A DNA stretch of 64,000 bases, from NCBI RefSeq assembly GCF_002101585.1, contig NZ_LQOT01000060.1:1-64000 (forward strand), in the 5' to 3' direction. Made by a program: the position numbers and the translations under genes. The notes under the pieces are model-generated. The model was not told the origin of the DNA, did no database searches, and worked only from the letters and a program-made list of their open reading frames with translations. Shown in pieces: positions 19,141-27,526 of the stretch; the stretch's first letter is position 1, and each line of letters starts with the position of its first letter. Origin of the DNA: Mycolicibacter engbaekii. Lineage in GTDB: Bacteria; Actinomycetota; Actinomycetes; Mycobacteriales; Mycobacteriaceae.

Positions 19141-19641
19141 ATGAGTAAGAACAACACCCTCAGCACCAAATTTGACGAGCTCCTGCAAGGGCAAATTCGG
19201 AGCGAATTCCACGCGGTACAGCAGTACCTCGCAATCGCGGTGTATTTCGACAATGACGACCTGCCACAGTTGGCGAAATTCTTCTACCACCACGCGCATG
19301 AGGAGCGCGAGCACGCGATGAAGATCGTGAAGTACTTCATCGACCGCCATTTCGCGGTCGAGATCCCGGGAACCGGCGAGGTGCGCAACAAGTTCGACAG
19401 TCCTCGCGACGCGATCGGGCTGGCGCTCGAGTTCGAGCGCACCGTCACCAAGGAATGCATCGCGCTGTCGGCCGCTGCCCGCGACGAGGGCGACTACCTC
19501 GGCGAACAGTTGATGTGGTGGTTCCTGGGCGAACAGGTCGAAGAAGAGGCCGTGATGACCACACTGCTGAACGTGGCCGAACGCGCCGGAGACAACCGAT
19601 TCGATCTCGAGGAATTCGTCGCCCGCGACATCAACTCGTAG
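19141..19641 (+). CDS. bfrB: ferritin BfrB (non-haem iron storage)
   Basis: A 166-residue four-helix ferritin. Ferroxidase-centre residues are visible: Glu22, Glu55 and His58 (EEREH), Glu99 and Gln132. It stores Fe(III) in a 24-subunit cage. No haem-binding Met in the bacterioferritin position is apparent, so it is the ferritin-like BfrB type. It lacks the roughly 15-residue C-terminal tail of M. tuberculosis BfrB (181 residues) and ends soon after FVARDIN. ATG 19141 is chosen; the GTG upstream at 19105 would add a Cys-rich stretch unlike the family. It is monocistronic, with iron-box-like sequences upstream and a feoB remnant downstream. Confidence 0.92.
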   Translation: MSKNNTLSTKFDELLQGQIRSEFHAVQQYLAIAVYFDNDDLPQLAKFFYHHAHEEREHAMKIVKYFIDRHFAVEIPGTGEVRNKFDSPRDAIGLALEFERTVTKECIALSAAARDEGDYLGEQLMWWFLGEQVEEEAVMTTLLNVAERAGDNRFDLEEFVARDINS

Positions 19642-19740
19642 TCCCGTTTCGCTTTGCCTGTGAGCACCGTGCTCCTAGCCCCTCGACACCGACGCCGCTG
19701 CCTGCGGCGACGACGCTGACCGGAATACCCACGCCGTCAA

Positions 19741-19941
19741 GAGGACGCGAACATCACCGCGAAGAAGATGACGGCGCAGATCACGTTGCTTTTCGTGCTG
19801 ATGCCGCTGCTGGAGGTCATCGGCTACATGTCGCGGGCAGCGTTCGTGATGGACCGGGTGATGGCCAGGACCGGACTGATCGCCGAGAGCAACCCGGGCC
19901 AACGATGTTCGGCAAGAGGCTGCGGGCACTGCTGATCCGCT
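19741..19941 (+). pseudogene. feoB: remnant of ferrous iron transporter FeoB
   Basis: No intact gene lies between bfrB and the TetR gene. This stretch encodes, in one frame from about 19768, a peptide matching the FeoB core: ITLLFVLMPLLE, then GYMSRAAFVMDRVMARTGLI. In FeoB this is the transmembrane segment carrying (E)DSGYMARAAFVMDR. Here the Asp-Ser before GYM is changed to Val-Ile, and homology stops after about 45 residues, followed by unrelated residues and a stop at 19906-19908. Nothing of the GTPase domain or the rest of the permease is visible. A short hairpin (19662-19674) precedes it. I read it as a decayed fragment of a deleted feoB. Confidence 0.7.
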
Positions 19942-19973
19942 GACCGCAGGCGGTACGGCGAACCCTTGCTCTT

Positions 19974-19991
19974 TTACATTACGTACTGTAA
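19974..19991. promoter_or_regulatory. putative operator of the downstream TetR regulator
   Basis: The 18-bp inverted repeat TTACATTACGTACTGTAA (8 of 9 arm positions pair) stands 43 bases before the TetR start in an AT-rich patch. It is a typical size and location for a TetR-family autoregulatory site. No second copy was noticed in the window. Confidence 0.6.
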
Positions 19992-20034
19992 CGATATTGA
20001 TCGTGAGTGGTCGACGCCGGACGTCTACGCCGTG

Positions 20035-20643
20035 ATGACAGAGCCGGGGTCCGCCGCGCCCCGCGGACGCCCGCGCGATCCGCGCACCGAACAGGCCATC
20101 ACCGAGGCGGCCCGGCGGCTCCTGGCCCGAGACGGCTACGACCAGCTGTCCATCGAGGCGATCGCCCGCGAGGCGGCGGTCAGCCGCCCCACCATCTACC
20201 GGCGCTGGCCGTCGAAGACCCACCTGGTGTTCGACGCGGTCTTCGGAGCCGCCGAGGCCGGCGACGTGCTGACCGGCTCGGGGGACTTCGAGGCCGACCT
20301 GCGCCACTTCGTCGCCGGGGTGTTCGCGTTCTGGAGCGCACCGGAGGTGGCGGCGGCGGCCCTGGGCATCCTGGCGGATCGGCACCGCGATCCGGAGCTG
20401 TTCATCCGCACCCAACAGCTGCTCGACGAAAAGACCCGTGCCGCCTTCGGCGCGCTGGTCCGCACCGGCATCGAACGCGGCGTACTCGACGCCGACGTCG
20501 ATGCCGAGATCGCCTACGACGCGGTGGTGGGCACCAGCTTCGCGCTGGCCCACGGCTTCGCCGGTGACACCGCCGATGCGCCCGATCGGCTGTGCTCGTT
20601 GCTGCTGCGGGCAATGACAACGAAGGAGAACCGTGGTGAGTGA
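20035..20643 (+). CDS. TetR/AcrR-family transcriptional regulator
   Basis: A 202-residue regulator. The N-terminus is RGRPRDPRTEQAITEAARRLLARDGYDQLSIEAIAREAAVSRPTIYRRW..., with the helix-turn-helix at about 20-65; the recognition helix SRPTIYRRWPSK is characteristic. The C-terminal domain is TetR_C_16-like and hydrophobic. ATG 20035 gives a normal N-terminal length; the longer frame would start inside the palindrome. Its 3' end overlaps the DUF1214 gene start, so it lies at the head of a three-gene operon it probably represses. Effector unknown. Confidence 0.9.
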   Translation: MTEPGSAAPRGRPRDPRTEQAITEAARRLLARDGYDQLSIEAIAREAAVSRPTIYRRWPSKTHLVFDAVFGAAEAGDVLTGSGDFEADLRHFVAGVFAFWSAPEVAAAALGILADRHRDPELFIRTQQLLDEKTRAAFGALVRTGIERGVLDADVDAEIAYDAVVGTSFALAHGFAGDTADAPDRLCSLLLRAMTTKENRGE

Positions 20644-21709
20644 CCACGAGTCGCAACTGTCAACGGCGTTCGGCGAGCTGCTCGACGAAGTCCGTGCCGT
20701 CGAGCAGCGGCTGCTGAGCGCCGATCCACCGCTGGAGGAGGCAGACCTGCTCGACGGCTACCGATGGGCGCTGAGCCTGCTGCGCGTGGCGGCGGACGCC
20801 TACATCTGGGGAGACGCCGACAAGCCCATCCTCACCGACGTGATCGGCCCCTACCTGAAATGGGGCGGCGACAATTCGGACGCCTTCTACCAGCTCGCGC
20901 CGATCGACCCGAGCCGCAGCTACCGCGTCACCGGCAACCGCGGCGACGCGGTCTACCTGTCCATGACCGTCTACGGCGGCCCCGACGACGGGCGCTACAG
21001 CGACCGCATCATCGACACCATCAACGACCGCGACCTGGGCTGCGACGCCGACGGCAACTTCGACTTCGTCATCAGCGCCACCGAACAGCCGGGCAACTGG
21101 CTGAAACTGGAACCCGACGCCGTGTTCGTCCTCACCCGCGACTACGTCACCGAGCCGGGCACCGGCCGGCGGGTCCGCTGGCAGATCGAACCCCTCGACG
21201 GCGCCGGGCGCCGTCTCGACAGCCCGGCGGATCTGAGCCGGCGAATGCGGGCCGCCCGCACCTGGATTCGTGAACAGGCCGCCATGGCCCCGGTACGGCT
21301 GCCGCCCAACACCCTCCAGGAGCCCTACCCGGTGCCCAGTCGCACCGTCGGTTGGGCTGCCGGCGACGCCGCCTACGCGATGGGCGCCTACGACTTGCAG
21401 CCCGGCCAGGCACTGCTCATCGAGGGGACGTCGCCGGAGTGCGTGTTCTGGAACCTGTGCCTGTGGAATCCGTTCCTGCACACCTACGACTACACCCGCG
21501 AACGCGTCACCATCAACGGCGCTCAGGTCAGTTACGCCCCGGACGGGTCATGGCAGATCGTGATCAGCGACACCGATCCCGGCCATCCGAACTGGGTGTC
21601 GACGGCGGGCCGGTCGAAGGGATTGATCTGGCTGCGCTGGTTCTTGCCCGAGTCCACCCCGGCACCGCTGAGCTGCCGGCTGGTCGACGTGGCGGAGTCG
21701 GCCTCGTGA
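20636..21709 (+). CDS. DUF1214 domain protein
   Basis: About 357 residues carrying the DUF1214 (PF06742) type domain, recognisable by YIWGDADKPILTDVIGPYLKWGGDNSDAFYQLAPID (about 60-95) and the C-terminal PEC...WNPF...YTRERVTING... and SDTDPGHPNWVSTAGRSKGLIWLRW (about 305-335). No signal peptide is evident. The biochemical function of this domain is unestablished; homologues often sit beside steroid or lipid catabolic genes. Two adjacent GTG codons (20633, 20636) are possible starts; AAGGAG at 20623-20628 fits the second better. It overlaps both neighbours, GTGA with the sulfotransferase gene, indicating translational coupling. Confidence 0.85.
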   Translation: MSDHESQLSTAFGELLDEVRAVEQRLLSADPPLEEADLLDGYRWALSLLRVAADAYIWGDADKPILTDVIGPYLKWGGDNSDAFYQLAPIDPSRSYRVTGNRGDAVYLSMTVYGGPDDGRYSDRIIDTINDRDLGCDADGNFDFVISATEQPGNWLKLEPDAVFVLTRDYVTEPGTGRRVRWQIEPLDGAGRRLDSPADLSRRMRAARTWIREQAAMAPVRLPPNTLQEPYPVPSRTVGWAAGDAAYAMGAYDLQPGQALLIEGTSPECVFWNLCLWNPFLHTYDYTRERVTINGAQVSYAPDGSWQIVISDTDPGHPNWVSTAGRSKGLIWLRWFLPESTPAPLSCRLVDVAESAS

Positions 21710-22932
21710 GCGCGATCCGGCTCGACGACCTCGCCGATCCGGTGTTCCCCGAGGCTGCCCGCCCGATGCGCGACGGCCTGGCCGGCTACGGCGCGGTGGT
21801 GCGACTGCACCCGGACGCGCTGCTGCAGGCGGCGGCGGAGCGAACCGGCCTGGACAACTGGGGCGACAACGCATTCCGGGAACGCCTCGAGGTGCTCTGC
21901 GGGTCGTTGACCGACGAGGCCGAGCTGTCCGGTGTCGGTCGGGCGATGGCGTTCGAACAACTGGTGGGCCATCTGGTCAACCGGCTTCGGCTGGAGGCGC
22001 TGATCGCGGCGCACCCGGAGATCGAGAACATCGACATCCGACGACCGATCATCATCGCCGGACTGCCGCGTACCGGCACCACCCATCTGCACAACCTGAT
22101 CGCCGCCGACCCGGCGCTGCGCCACCTGCCCTATTGGGAGAGCATGGAACCCATTGCCGCTCCCGGTGAGGCCGAGCAGGAGCGGCGGGACCGATGCGCG
22201 GTCGGGCTGGACCTGATCAACACCTCGATGCCCGAGTTCAAGCGCATGCACGACATGACCGTCGACCATGCGCACGAAGAGATCCAGCTGCTGGCCAACG
22301 ACATCTCCGGAATGCTCTTCGAATGCAGCTACTATCTGCCGAGTTTCGCCCAGCACTACAAGTCGCACGATCAGAGCGCGTCGTACGCCTACCTGAAACG
22401 CACCCTGCAGGCGCTGCAGTGGCTGCGCGGCGGAACGCGCTGGGTGCTCAAATCGCCCCAACACCTGGAGCAGTTCCCGGCGCTGTATGCGACCTTCCCC
22501 GACGCGACCTTCGTTGTCACCCACCGGGACCCGGTCGAGGTGACGCGATCGATGGCCACCATGATCAGCTACGCCGCGCGAATGGGCTGCGACCGTCCCG
22601 ACCCGGTCAAGATCTCGAAGTACTGGCTGGACCGGGCCGACGACCTGCTGAGCGGGTGCCTGCGCGACCGCGACGTACTACCGGCGGACCAGTCCGTGGA
22701 CGTGCGATTCGAAGACTTCATGGCCGATGAGGACGGCACCGTCGCCCGCATCTACGAACTGGCCGGTCAGCCGCTCGACACCCAGGCGCGCGCGGCGATG
22801 AAGCAGTTCTGTGTCGAGCACCCGCGCGGGCGCCACGGCGCGGTGGACTACCGGCCCGCTGACCTGGGGCTCGACGACGACGAGGTGGCAAACCGCCTGC
22901 GCGACTACCACAACCGCTTCATCGCCGACTGA
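21706..22932 (+). CDS. sulfotransferase family protein
   Basis: About 408 residues of the actinobacterial sulfotransferase family (Sulfotransfer_3 type). The PAPS 5'-phosphosulfate loop is IIIAGLPRTGTTHLHN (115-130); the 3'-phosphate part is VVTHRDPVEVTRS (about 270-282). It would transfer sulfate from PAPS to an unknown acceptor, perhaps a lipid or sterol-like alcohol. The GTG start overlaps the DUF1214 stop by 4 bases. The long upstream extension of the open frame is a shadow of DUF1214. Together with the TetR and DUF1214 genes it forms a compact, probably inducible lipid-modification operon; that role is inference. Confidence 0.87.
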   Translation: MSAIRLDDLADPVFPEAARPMRDGLAGYGAVVRLHPDALLQAAAERTGLDNWGDNAFRERLEVLCGSLTDEAELSGVGRAMAFEQLVGHLVNRLRLEALIAAHPEIENIDIRRPIIIAGLPRTGTTHLHNLIAADPALRHLPYWESMEPIAAPGEAEQERRDRCAVGLDLINTSMPEFKRMHDMTVDHAHEEIQLLANDISGMLFECSYYLPSFAQHYKSHDQSASYAYLKRTLQALQWLRGGTRWVLKSPQHLEQFPALYATFPDATFVVTHRDPVEVTRSMATMISYAARMGCDRPDPVKISKYWLDRADDLLSGCLRDRDVLPADQSVDVRFEDFMADEDGTVARIYELAGQPLDTQARAAMKQFCVEHPRGRHGAVDYRPADLGLDDDEVANRLRDYHNRFIAD

Positions 22933-22981
22933 TGCCTTAGGACACTTACGGCCGGGCGGAATCCCGCCGTAGCCTGACGCC

Positions 22982-25585
22982 ATGATCCAGTTGGGGCCAC
23001 CGCCCCCGGTGTCGGCCGGCCCAAGCCGCCGTCGGGGCGGCCCACGCGGGCCGGTCTTCCTCGGCGCCAACCTCGTGGTGCTGGGCTGGCTGGCGCTCGC
23101 CGTGGTACTGCTGATCGCGCACCGGGCCCTGGCGCAACCGATGTGGCTGCCGGTGCACGCCCTGCTGCTCGGTGCCGCCAGCACGGCGATCGTGACCTGG
23201 TCAGGGCACTTCACCACCACGCTGTGCCGGGTGCCCGATCCGCCGCAGTGGCACCTGGTGGCCAAGCTGGGCGTGCTCAACATCGCCGCGATCGCCAGCG
23301 TGCTCGGCGTCGTCACTGGCGCCGGGTTCCTGACCGGGATCGGCGGCGCCGGCGTTGCCCTGCTCGCGGTTGCCCACGGCGCCGAGCTGCTCGCGATGAA
23401 GAGATCCGCACTGTCCGCGCGTTTCGACTACCTGGTGGGTTTCTATGTCGCCGCCGCGGCAGCCCTGCTGGCCGGTTCGGCGGCGGGCGCTGCGATGGCC
23501 TTCGGCGTCGCCCGGTGGTATGAGCGGCTGTGGACCACCCACGTGCATGTGATGCTCTACGGCTGGATCGGCCTGACGGTGCTGGGAACGCTGTTCACTC
23601 TGTGGCCCACCACGATCCGGGACAAGATCAGCGAGCGTCACGCCGCGATGGCCCGGCGGGCGCTGCCGACCCTGGCAGTCGCCCTGATCGTCGTCGCGGC
23701 CGGCCTGCTGGGCGGCAGCCCGTTGCTGACCGCGACAGGTCTGCTCGGCTATGCGGCCGGAGTCGTGCTGTGCATGGCCGGGCTGTGGCCGGGCCGCGGC
23801 TTCACCGGGCCCGCGGCGTGGATGCTGGCCGGTGCGACGGCCTGGCTCGGTGTCGCCGTGGTGATCGAGGCGGGCGTGCTGATCGCAGGCCGGTCGTTTG
23901 ACCTGCTGCCCGGCTTCGTAGAGAGCACCCTGCTGCCGATGCTGGCGGTCGGATTCGTCGCGCAGATCCTGTTGGGCGCGTTGAGCCAGCTGCTGCCGAT
24001 CCTGGTGGCCCACGGCCCGCCGATCCGCAAGGCGGTGATGAGCTATCTGGAACAGGGCTGGCAGGTGCGGGTGTGCGCGATCAACCTGGCCGTGCCGCTG
24101 GTCGCCGGGCCCTGGCCGGCCCCGCTGCCGCTGATCGGCTGGGTGCTGGCAGCGGTCTCGACATCCGGCTTCGTGGTGCTGGCCCTGCGGCTCGCGCTTC
24201 CGGTGGCGCTGCGCGGTCCGCTGGACGCCGACGCGATCCCGCCGCACCCACGCGCCGTTACGGGGCTGGTTGCCGGGGCCGCCGCGGCCGCGCTCGCGGT
24301 GGCGCTGGCGTGGGGAACGGGCGCCCCGGCGCCCCCGGTGGCCGCCGGTGTCGTCGGTGCGGCACGCACGGTCGAGCTCCGGCTCGACAACATGCGGTTC
24401 TCCCCGGACGTGATCGACGTGCCGGCCGGAGATCGCCTGGTGCTGCGGGTCACCAACGACGACGGGCTGCCACACGACGTGCACGTCGACACCGGCGAGC
24501 GCACCCCCCGGCTCAGCCGCGGTCAGAGCGCTGTCCTGGATCTCGGCGCGGTGCACCAGGACCGGGACGTCTGGTGCGATGTGCCCGGCCACCGAGCCGC
24601 CGGGATGACGATGCGGATCCACGCCGTCGGCGCCGCCCCGCGTCATCAGCACTCCGATGCCGGATCGCCCGTACCTGCCGCCCCCGACCCGATGGCCCCG
24701 GTCCCCATGCCCCTGGACCTGGCCGCCGAGCCGTCGCCGGGGTGGACGCCGTATGACGCGGCGCTGGCCGCTGCGACCCCGGGTGTGCATCGTGTGGAGT
24801 TGCACACCGTGGACCGCGAACTGGAGATCGCGCCCGGCCGCCGCGAGATCCGCTGGACCTTCGCGGGCACGGAGCCGGCTCCCATATTGCGCGGCCGGGT
24901 CGGCGACACCTTTGAGATCACCGTGATCAACGACGCGGAGATGGGCCACGGAATCGACTTCCACGCCGGCGCGCTGGCCCCCGATCAGCCGATGCGCACG
25001 CTGGCGCCGGGGGAGCGGCTGGTGTACCGGTTCACGGCGCACCGGGCCGGCGCCTGGCTGTACCACTGCAGCACCCCGCCGATGTCCCTGCACATCGCCA
25101 ACGGCATGTACGGAGCGGTGATCATCGACCCGCCGGGGTTGCCCGCGGTGGACCGGGAGTACGTGCTGGTGGGCGCCGAACTGTATGCCGGCGCACCGGA
25201 TTCCGACGCCAAGCCCGCCGCGATCCGCGCCGGCCGGCCGGACGGCTGGATGTTCAACGGGACCGCGGGCCAGTACCTGCACTCCCCGCTGCGGGCACGT
25301 ACCGGCGAGCGGGTACGCATCTGGGTGGTCAACGCCGGGCCCGCAGATGCGATCGCGTTCCACGTCGTCGGTGCCCAGTTCGACACCGTCTACAAGGAGG
25401 GCGCCTGGCTGCTGCCTCCTGAACCCACCGGTTCGGCGGGGGGTTCCCAGGTCCTGGACCTGGCACCGGCGCAGGGCGGCTTCGTCGAGCTCAGCTTCGG
25501 CGAACCGGGTCACTATCCGTTCATGGACCATGACATGCGGCATGCCGAGAACGGGGCCCACGGCATATTCGAGGTCTCCGGCTAA
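22982..25585 (+). CDS. membrane-anchored copper nitrite reductase-like multicopper protein
   Basis: 867 residues in three parts. Residues 1-460 hold about 10-12 transmembrane helices, with several conserved His including TTHVHVMLYGW, reminiscent of haem-copper oxidase/NnrS-like membrane modules. Residues about 465-550 form a cupredoxin with type-1 copper ligands His498, Cys532, His537 and Met542. Residues about 600-867 are a two-domain multicopper oxidase of the NirK type: type-1 ligands His656, Cys696, His704 and Met709; type-2 ligands His661, His695 and His850; catalytic Asp659 and His794. All residues needed for nitrite reduction to NO appear present, so a functional CuNiR wired to a membrane electron donor is plausible. 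ATG 22982 is the only good start. It is monocistronic and convergent with the acetyltransferase gene. Confidence 0.85.
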   Translation: MIQLGPPPPVSAGPSRRRGGPRGPVFLGANLVVLGWLALAVVLLIAHRALAQPMWLPVHALLLGAASTAIVTWSGHFTTTLCRVPDPPQWHLVAKLGVLNIAAIASVLGVVTGAGFLTGIGGAGVALLAVAHGAELLAMKRSALSARFDYLVGFYVAAAAALLAGSAAGAAMAFGVARWYERLWTTHVHVMLYGWIGLTVLGTLFTLWPTTIRDKISERHAAMARRALPTLAVALIVVAAGLLGGSPLLTATGLLGYAAGVVLCMAGLWPGRGFTGPAAWMLAGATAWLGVAVVIEAGVLIAGRSFDLLPGFVESTLLPMLAVGFVAQILLGALSQLLPILVAHGPPIRKAVMSYLEQGWQVRVCAINLAVPLVAGPWPAPLPLIGWVLAAVSTSGFVVLALRLALPVALRGPLDADAIPPHPRAVTGLVAGAAAAALAVALAWGTGAPAPPVAAGVVGAARTVELRLDNMRFSPDVIDVPAGDRLVLRVTNDDGLPHDVHVDTGERTPRLSRGQSAVLDLGAVHQDRDVWCDVPGHRAAGMTMRIHAVGAAPRHQHSDAGSPVPAAPDPMAPVPMPLDLAAEPSPGWTPYDAALAAATPGVHRVELHTVDRELEIAPGRREIRWTFAGTEPAPILRGRVGDTFEITVINDAEMGHGIDFHAGALAPDQPMRTLAPGERLVYRFTAHRAGAWLYHCSTPPMSLHIANGMYGAVIIDPPGLPAVDREYVLVGAELYAGAPDSDAKPAAIRAGRPDGWMFNGTAGQYLHSPLRARTGERVRIWVVNAGPADAIAFHVVGAQFDTVYKEGAWLLPPEPTGSAGGSQVLDLAPAQGGFVELSFGEPGHYPFMDHDMRHAENGAHGIFEVSG

Positions 25586-25591
25586 CGCAGG

Positions 25592-26281
25592 TCAGGCCGT
25601 CGCGTCCCGGACTCGCTGCGCGAGTCGCCGGCGCACCTCGGGCCAGTCTTCGGCGGTGATCGAGAACAACACCGAGTCGCGGATGGTGCCGTCGTCGCGG
25701 CGGAAGCTGCGGCGCAGGGTGCCCTCGTAGTGGGCGCCCAGCCGAGCGATGGCTTGTTGCGATCGATGGTTGCGGGTATCGGTCTTGAGCTGAATCCGCC
25801 CGGCGTGCAGCGTGTCGAAGGCGTAGCCGAACAGCAGCAGCTTGGCTTCGGGATTGACCGCGGTCGCCCACACCGCAGGGGTGTAGAGCGTGAAGCCGAC
25901 TTCGAGCCAGGCGTCGCGCGGGTGCGCATCCAGGAAGGAGGTCGTCCCGACCACCGCCCCGGCGGCAAGCCCGCCGATGCTGCGGCGGGTGCGGACCACC
26001 CAGGGCTGCCAGTCGGCGAGGTCGCATCGTTGCTGCAGAGTTGCGCGGAATTCCGCCAGGCCGGTAGGGCGGCCGGGCACGTGCGCCCACACCGCGTCGT
26101 GATCCAGCGTCGCCAGCAACTCCGCGGCATCGGTCTGCGGATCCAGGGCCGATAACCGGATCGCTTCCCCGACCAGTTCCGTACCGGCCGGCACGGGCCA
26201 GGTCATCTCCGGCCAGGCGGTGTCGTGCGGGCGCGGATCGGTGACGGGGGTGAACCGCTGGAGTTCGTCGCTGTGCGCCAC
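25592..26281 (-). CDS. GNAT-family N-acetyltransferase
   Basis: 229 residues with a RimJ/RimL-like GNAT domain. The EVGFTLYTPAVWATAVNPEAKLLLFGYAFDTL and RIQLKTDTRNHRSQQAIARLGAHYEG segments correspond to the acetyl-CoA binding region and the following helix. The substrate is unknown (protein N-terminus, antibiotic or small amine). GTG 26281 starts the natural N-terminus; the longer frame upstream is a shadow of bkdA. It is convergent with the copper protein and divergent from bkdA. Confidence 0.85.
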   Translation of the reverse strand: MAHSDELQRFTPVTDPRPHDTAWPEMTWPVPAGTELVGEAIRLSALDPQTDAAELLATLDHDAVWAHVPGRPTGLAEFRATLQQRCDLADWQPWVVRTRRSIGGLAAGAVVGTTSFLDAHPRDAWLEVGFTLYTPAVWATAVNPEAKLLLFGYAFDTLHAGRIQLKTDTRNHRSQQAIARLGAHYEGTLRRSFRRDDGTIRDSVLFSITAEDWPEVRRRLAQRVRDATA

Positions 26282-26396
26282 ATCGGGACTATAGGGCCGC
26301 CGGCGCCGCCGGGCGACAGCTTTTTCGCCCCTGCGCACGGGCCGACACGCGCACCGTCGAGTGTCGCGGCCGCAGGGGTAGCGGGGTGGGCGCTGG

Positions 26397-26423
26397 CATA
26401 ATGAGATCAGCGTCACAAGGAGG
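26397..26423 (+). promoter_or_regulatory. bkdA promoter -10 and ribosome-binding site
   Basis: CATAAT (26397-26402) is a good -10 element and is followed by AAGGAGG (26417-26423), 5 bases before the bkdA ATG at 26429. The leader would be only about 20 bases. No copy of the BkaR palindrome is visible here, so this operon is probably controlled separately. Confidence 0.6.
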
Positions 26424-26428
26424 CTCGC

Positions 26429-27526
26429 ATGGGCCAGCTGCCAGGGAGTACCGGTCCGCAGGTCGCCCTGGAACCTGTGCAGCTGATCGGGCCGGACGGC
26501 GAGCCCACCGGCGAGCGTCGCTACAGCCCAGAACTGCCCGAGACGACTCTCATCCGGCTCTACGAGCTGATGGTGCTGACCCGCGAGATCGACACCGAGC
26601 TGGTCAATCTGCAACGCCAGGGAGAGCTGGGGCTCTATGCGTCGTGTCGCGGTCAGGAGGCGGCTCAAGTCGGTGCGGCCGCCTGCCTGCGCGACACCGA
26701 CTGGCTGTTTCCGCAGTACCGGGAGCTGGGAGTCTTCCTCACCCGGGGGATTCCGCCGTGGCATGTCGCGGCCTCCTGGCGTGGAACCTGGAACGGCGGG
26801 CTGGATTTCACCGCGAAACGCTGCGCCCCGATCGCGGTTCCGATCGGCACGCAGGCGCCGCACGCGGTGGGCGCGGCGATGGCGGCCCGCCTGCTGCACG
26901 AGGACTCGGTCACCGTCGCCTTCGCCGGCGACGGCGCCACCAGCGAAGGAGACGTACACGAGGCACTGAATTTCGCCGCGGTGTTCACCGCCCCGTGCGT
27001 GTTCTATGTGCAGAACAACCAGTGGGCGATCTCGGTGCCGCTGCGCAAGCAGACCGCTGCTGCATCTCTGGCGCACAAGGCGATCGGGTACGGCATGCCG
27101 GGCATCCGGGTCGACGGAAACGATCCGCTGGCCTGCTATGCGGTGATGGCCGAGGCAGCCGAACGAGCGCGCAACGGCGGCGGACCGACCCTGATCGAGG
27201 CCGTCACCTACCGGCTGGGCCCGCACACCACCTCAGACGATCCGACGCGTTACCGCAGCACTGCCGAACTCGACCAGTGGACGGCGCTCGACCCACTCCC
27301 GCGCTATCGCAGCTACCTGCGCACTGTCGGCGTGTGGTCGCAGCGACTGCAGGATCGAGTCGAGGCCGAAGCCGAGCGCGCGCGCACCGAACTGCGCGAG
27401 GCCACCGTCGGCGCCCCCGACGCCGACATCGACGAGGTGTTCACCGCCGTCTACGCCGAGACCACCCCGGACCTGCGGCAGCAGCGCGCGGAGCTGCGTG
27501 CCGAGTTGGACAGGGGGCAACAGTGA
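26429..27526 (+). CDS. bkdA: branched-chain 2-keto acid dehydrogenase E1 alpha
   Basis: A 365-residue thiamine-diphosphate-dependent E1 alpha subunit. The ThDP motif runs GDGATSEGDVHEALNFAAVF...FYVQNN (about 172-200), and the phosphorylation-loop-like TYRLGPHTTSDDPTRYR region (about 257-273) is typical of branched-chain rather than pyruvate E1. It decarboxylates the 2-keto acids of Leu, Ile and Val. It is the ortholog of Rv2497c (named pdhA in early annotations, later bkdA). The stop overlaps bkdB (GTGA). A strong ribosome-binding site precedes it. Confidence 0.93.
   Translation: MGQLPGSTGPQVALEPVQLIGPDGEPTGERRYSPELPETTLIRLYELMVLTREIDTELVNLQRQGELGLYASCRGQEAAQVGAAACLRDTDWLFPQYRELGVFLTRGIPPWHVAASWRGTWNGGLDFTAKRCAPIAVPIGTQAPHAVGAAMAARLLHEDSVTVAFAGDGATSEGDVHEALNFAAVFTAPCVFYVQNNQWAISVPLRKQTAAASLAHKAIGYGMPGIRVDGNDPLACYAVMAEAAERARNGGGPTLIEAVTYRLGPHTTSDDPTRYRSTAELDQWTALDPLPRYRSYLRTVGVWSQRLQDRVEAEAERARTELREATVGAPDADIDEVFTAVYAETTPDLRQQRAELRAELDRGQQ

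Noticed and set aside
23201-25561. Minus-strand 786-codon frame opposite the copper protein
   Set aside because: Shadow frame; all copper ligands and helices are encoded on the plus strand.
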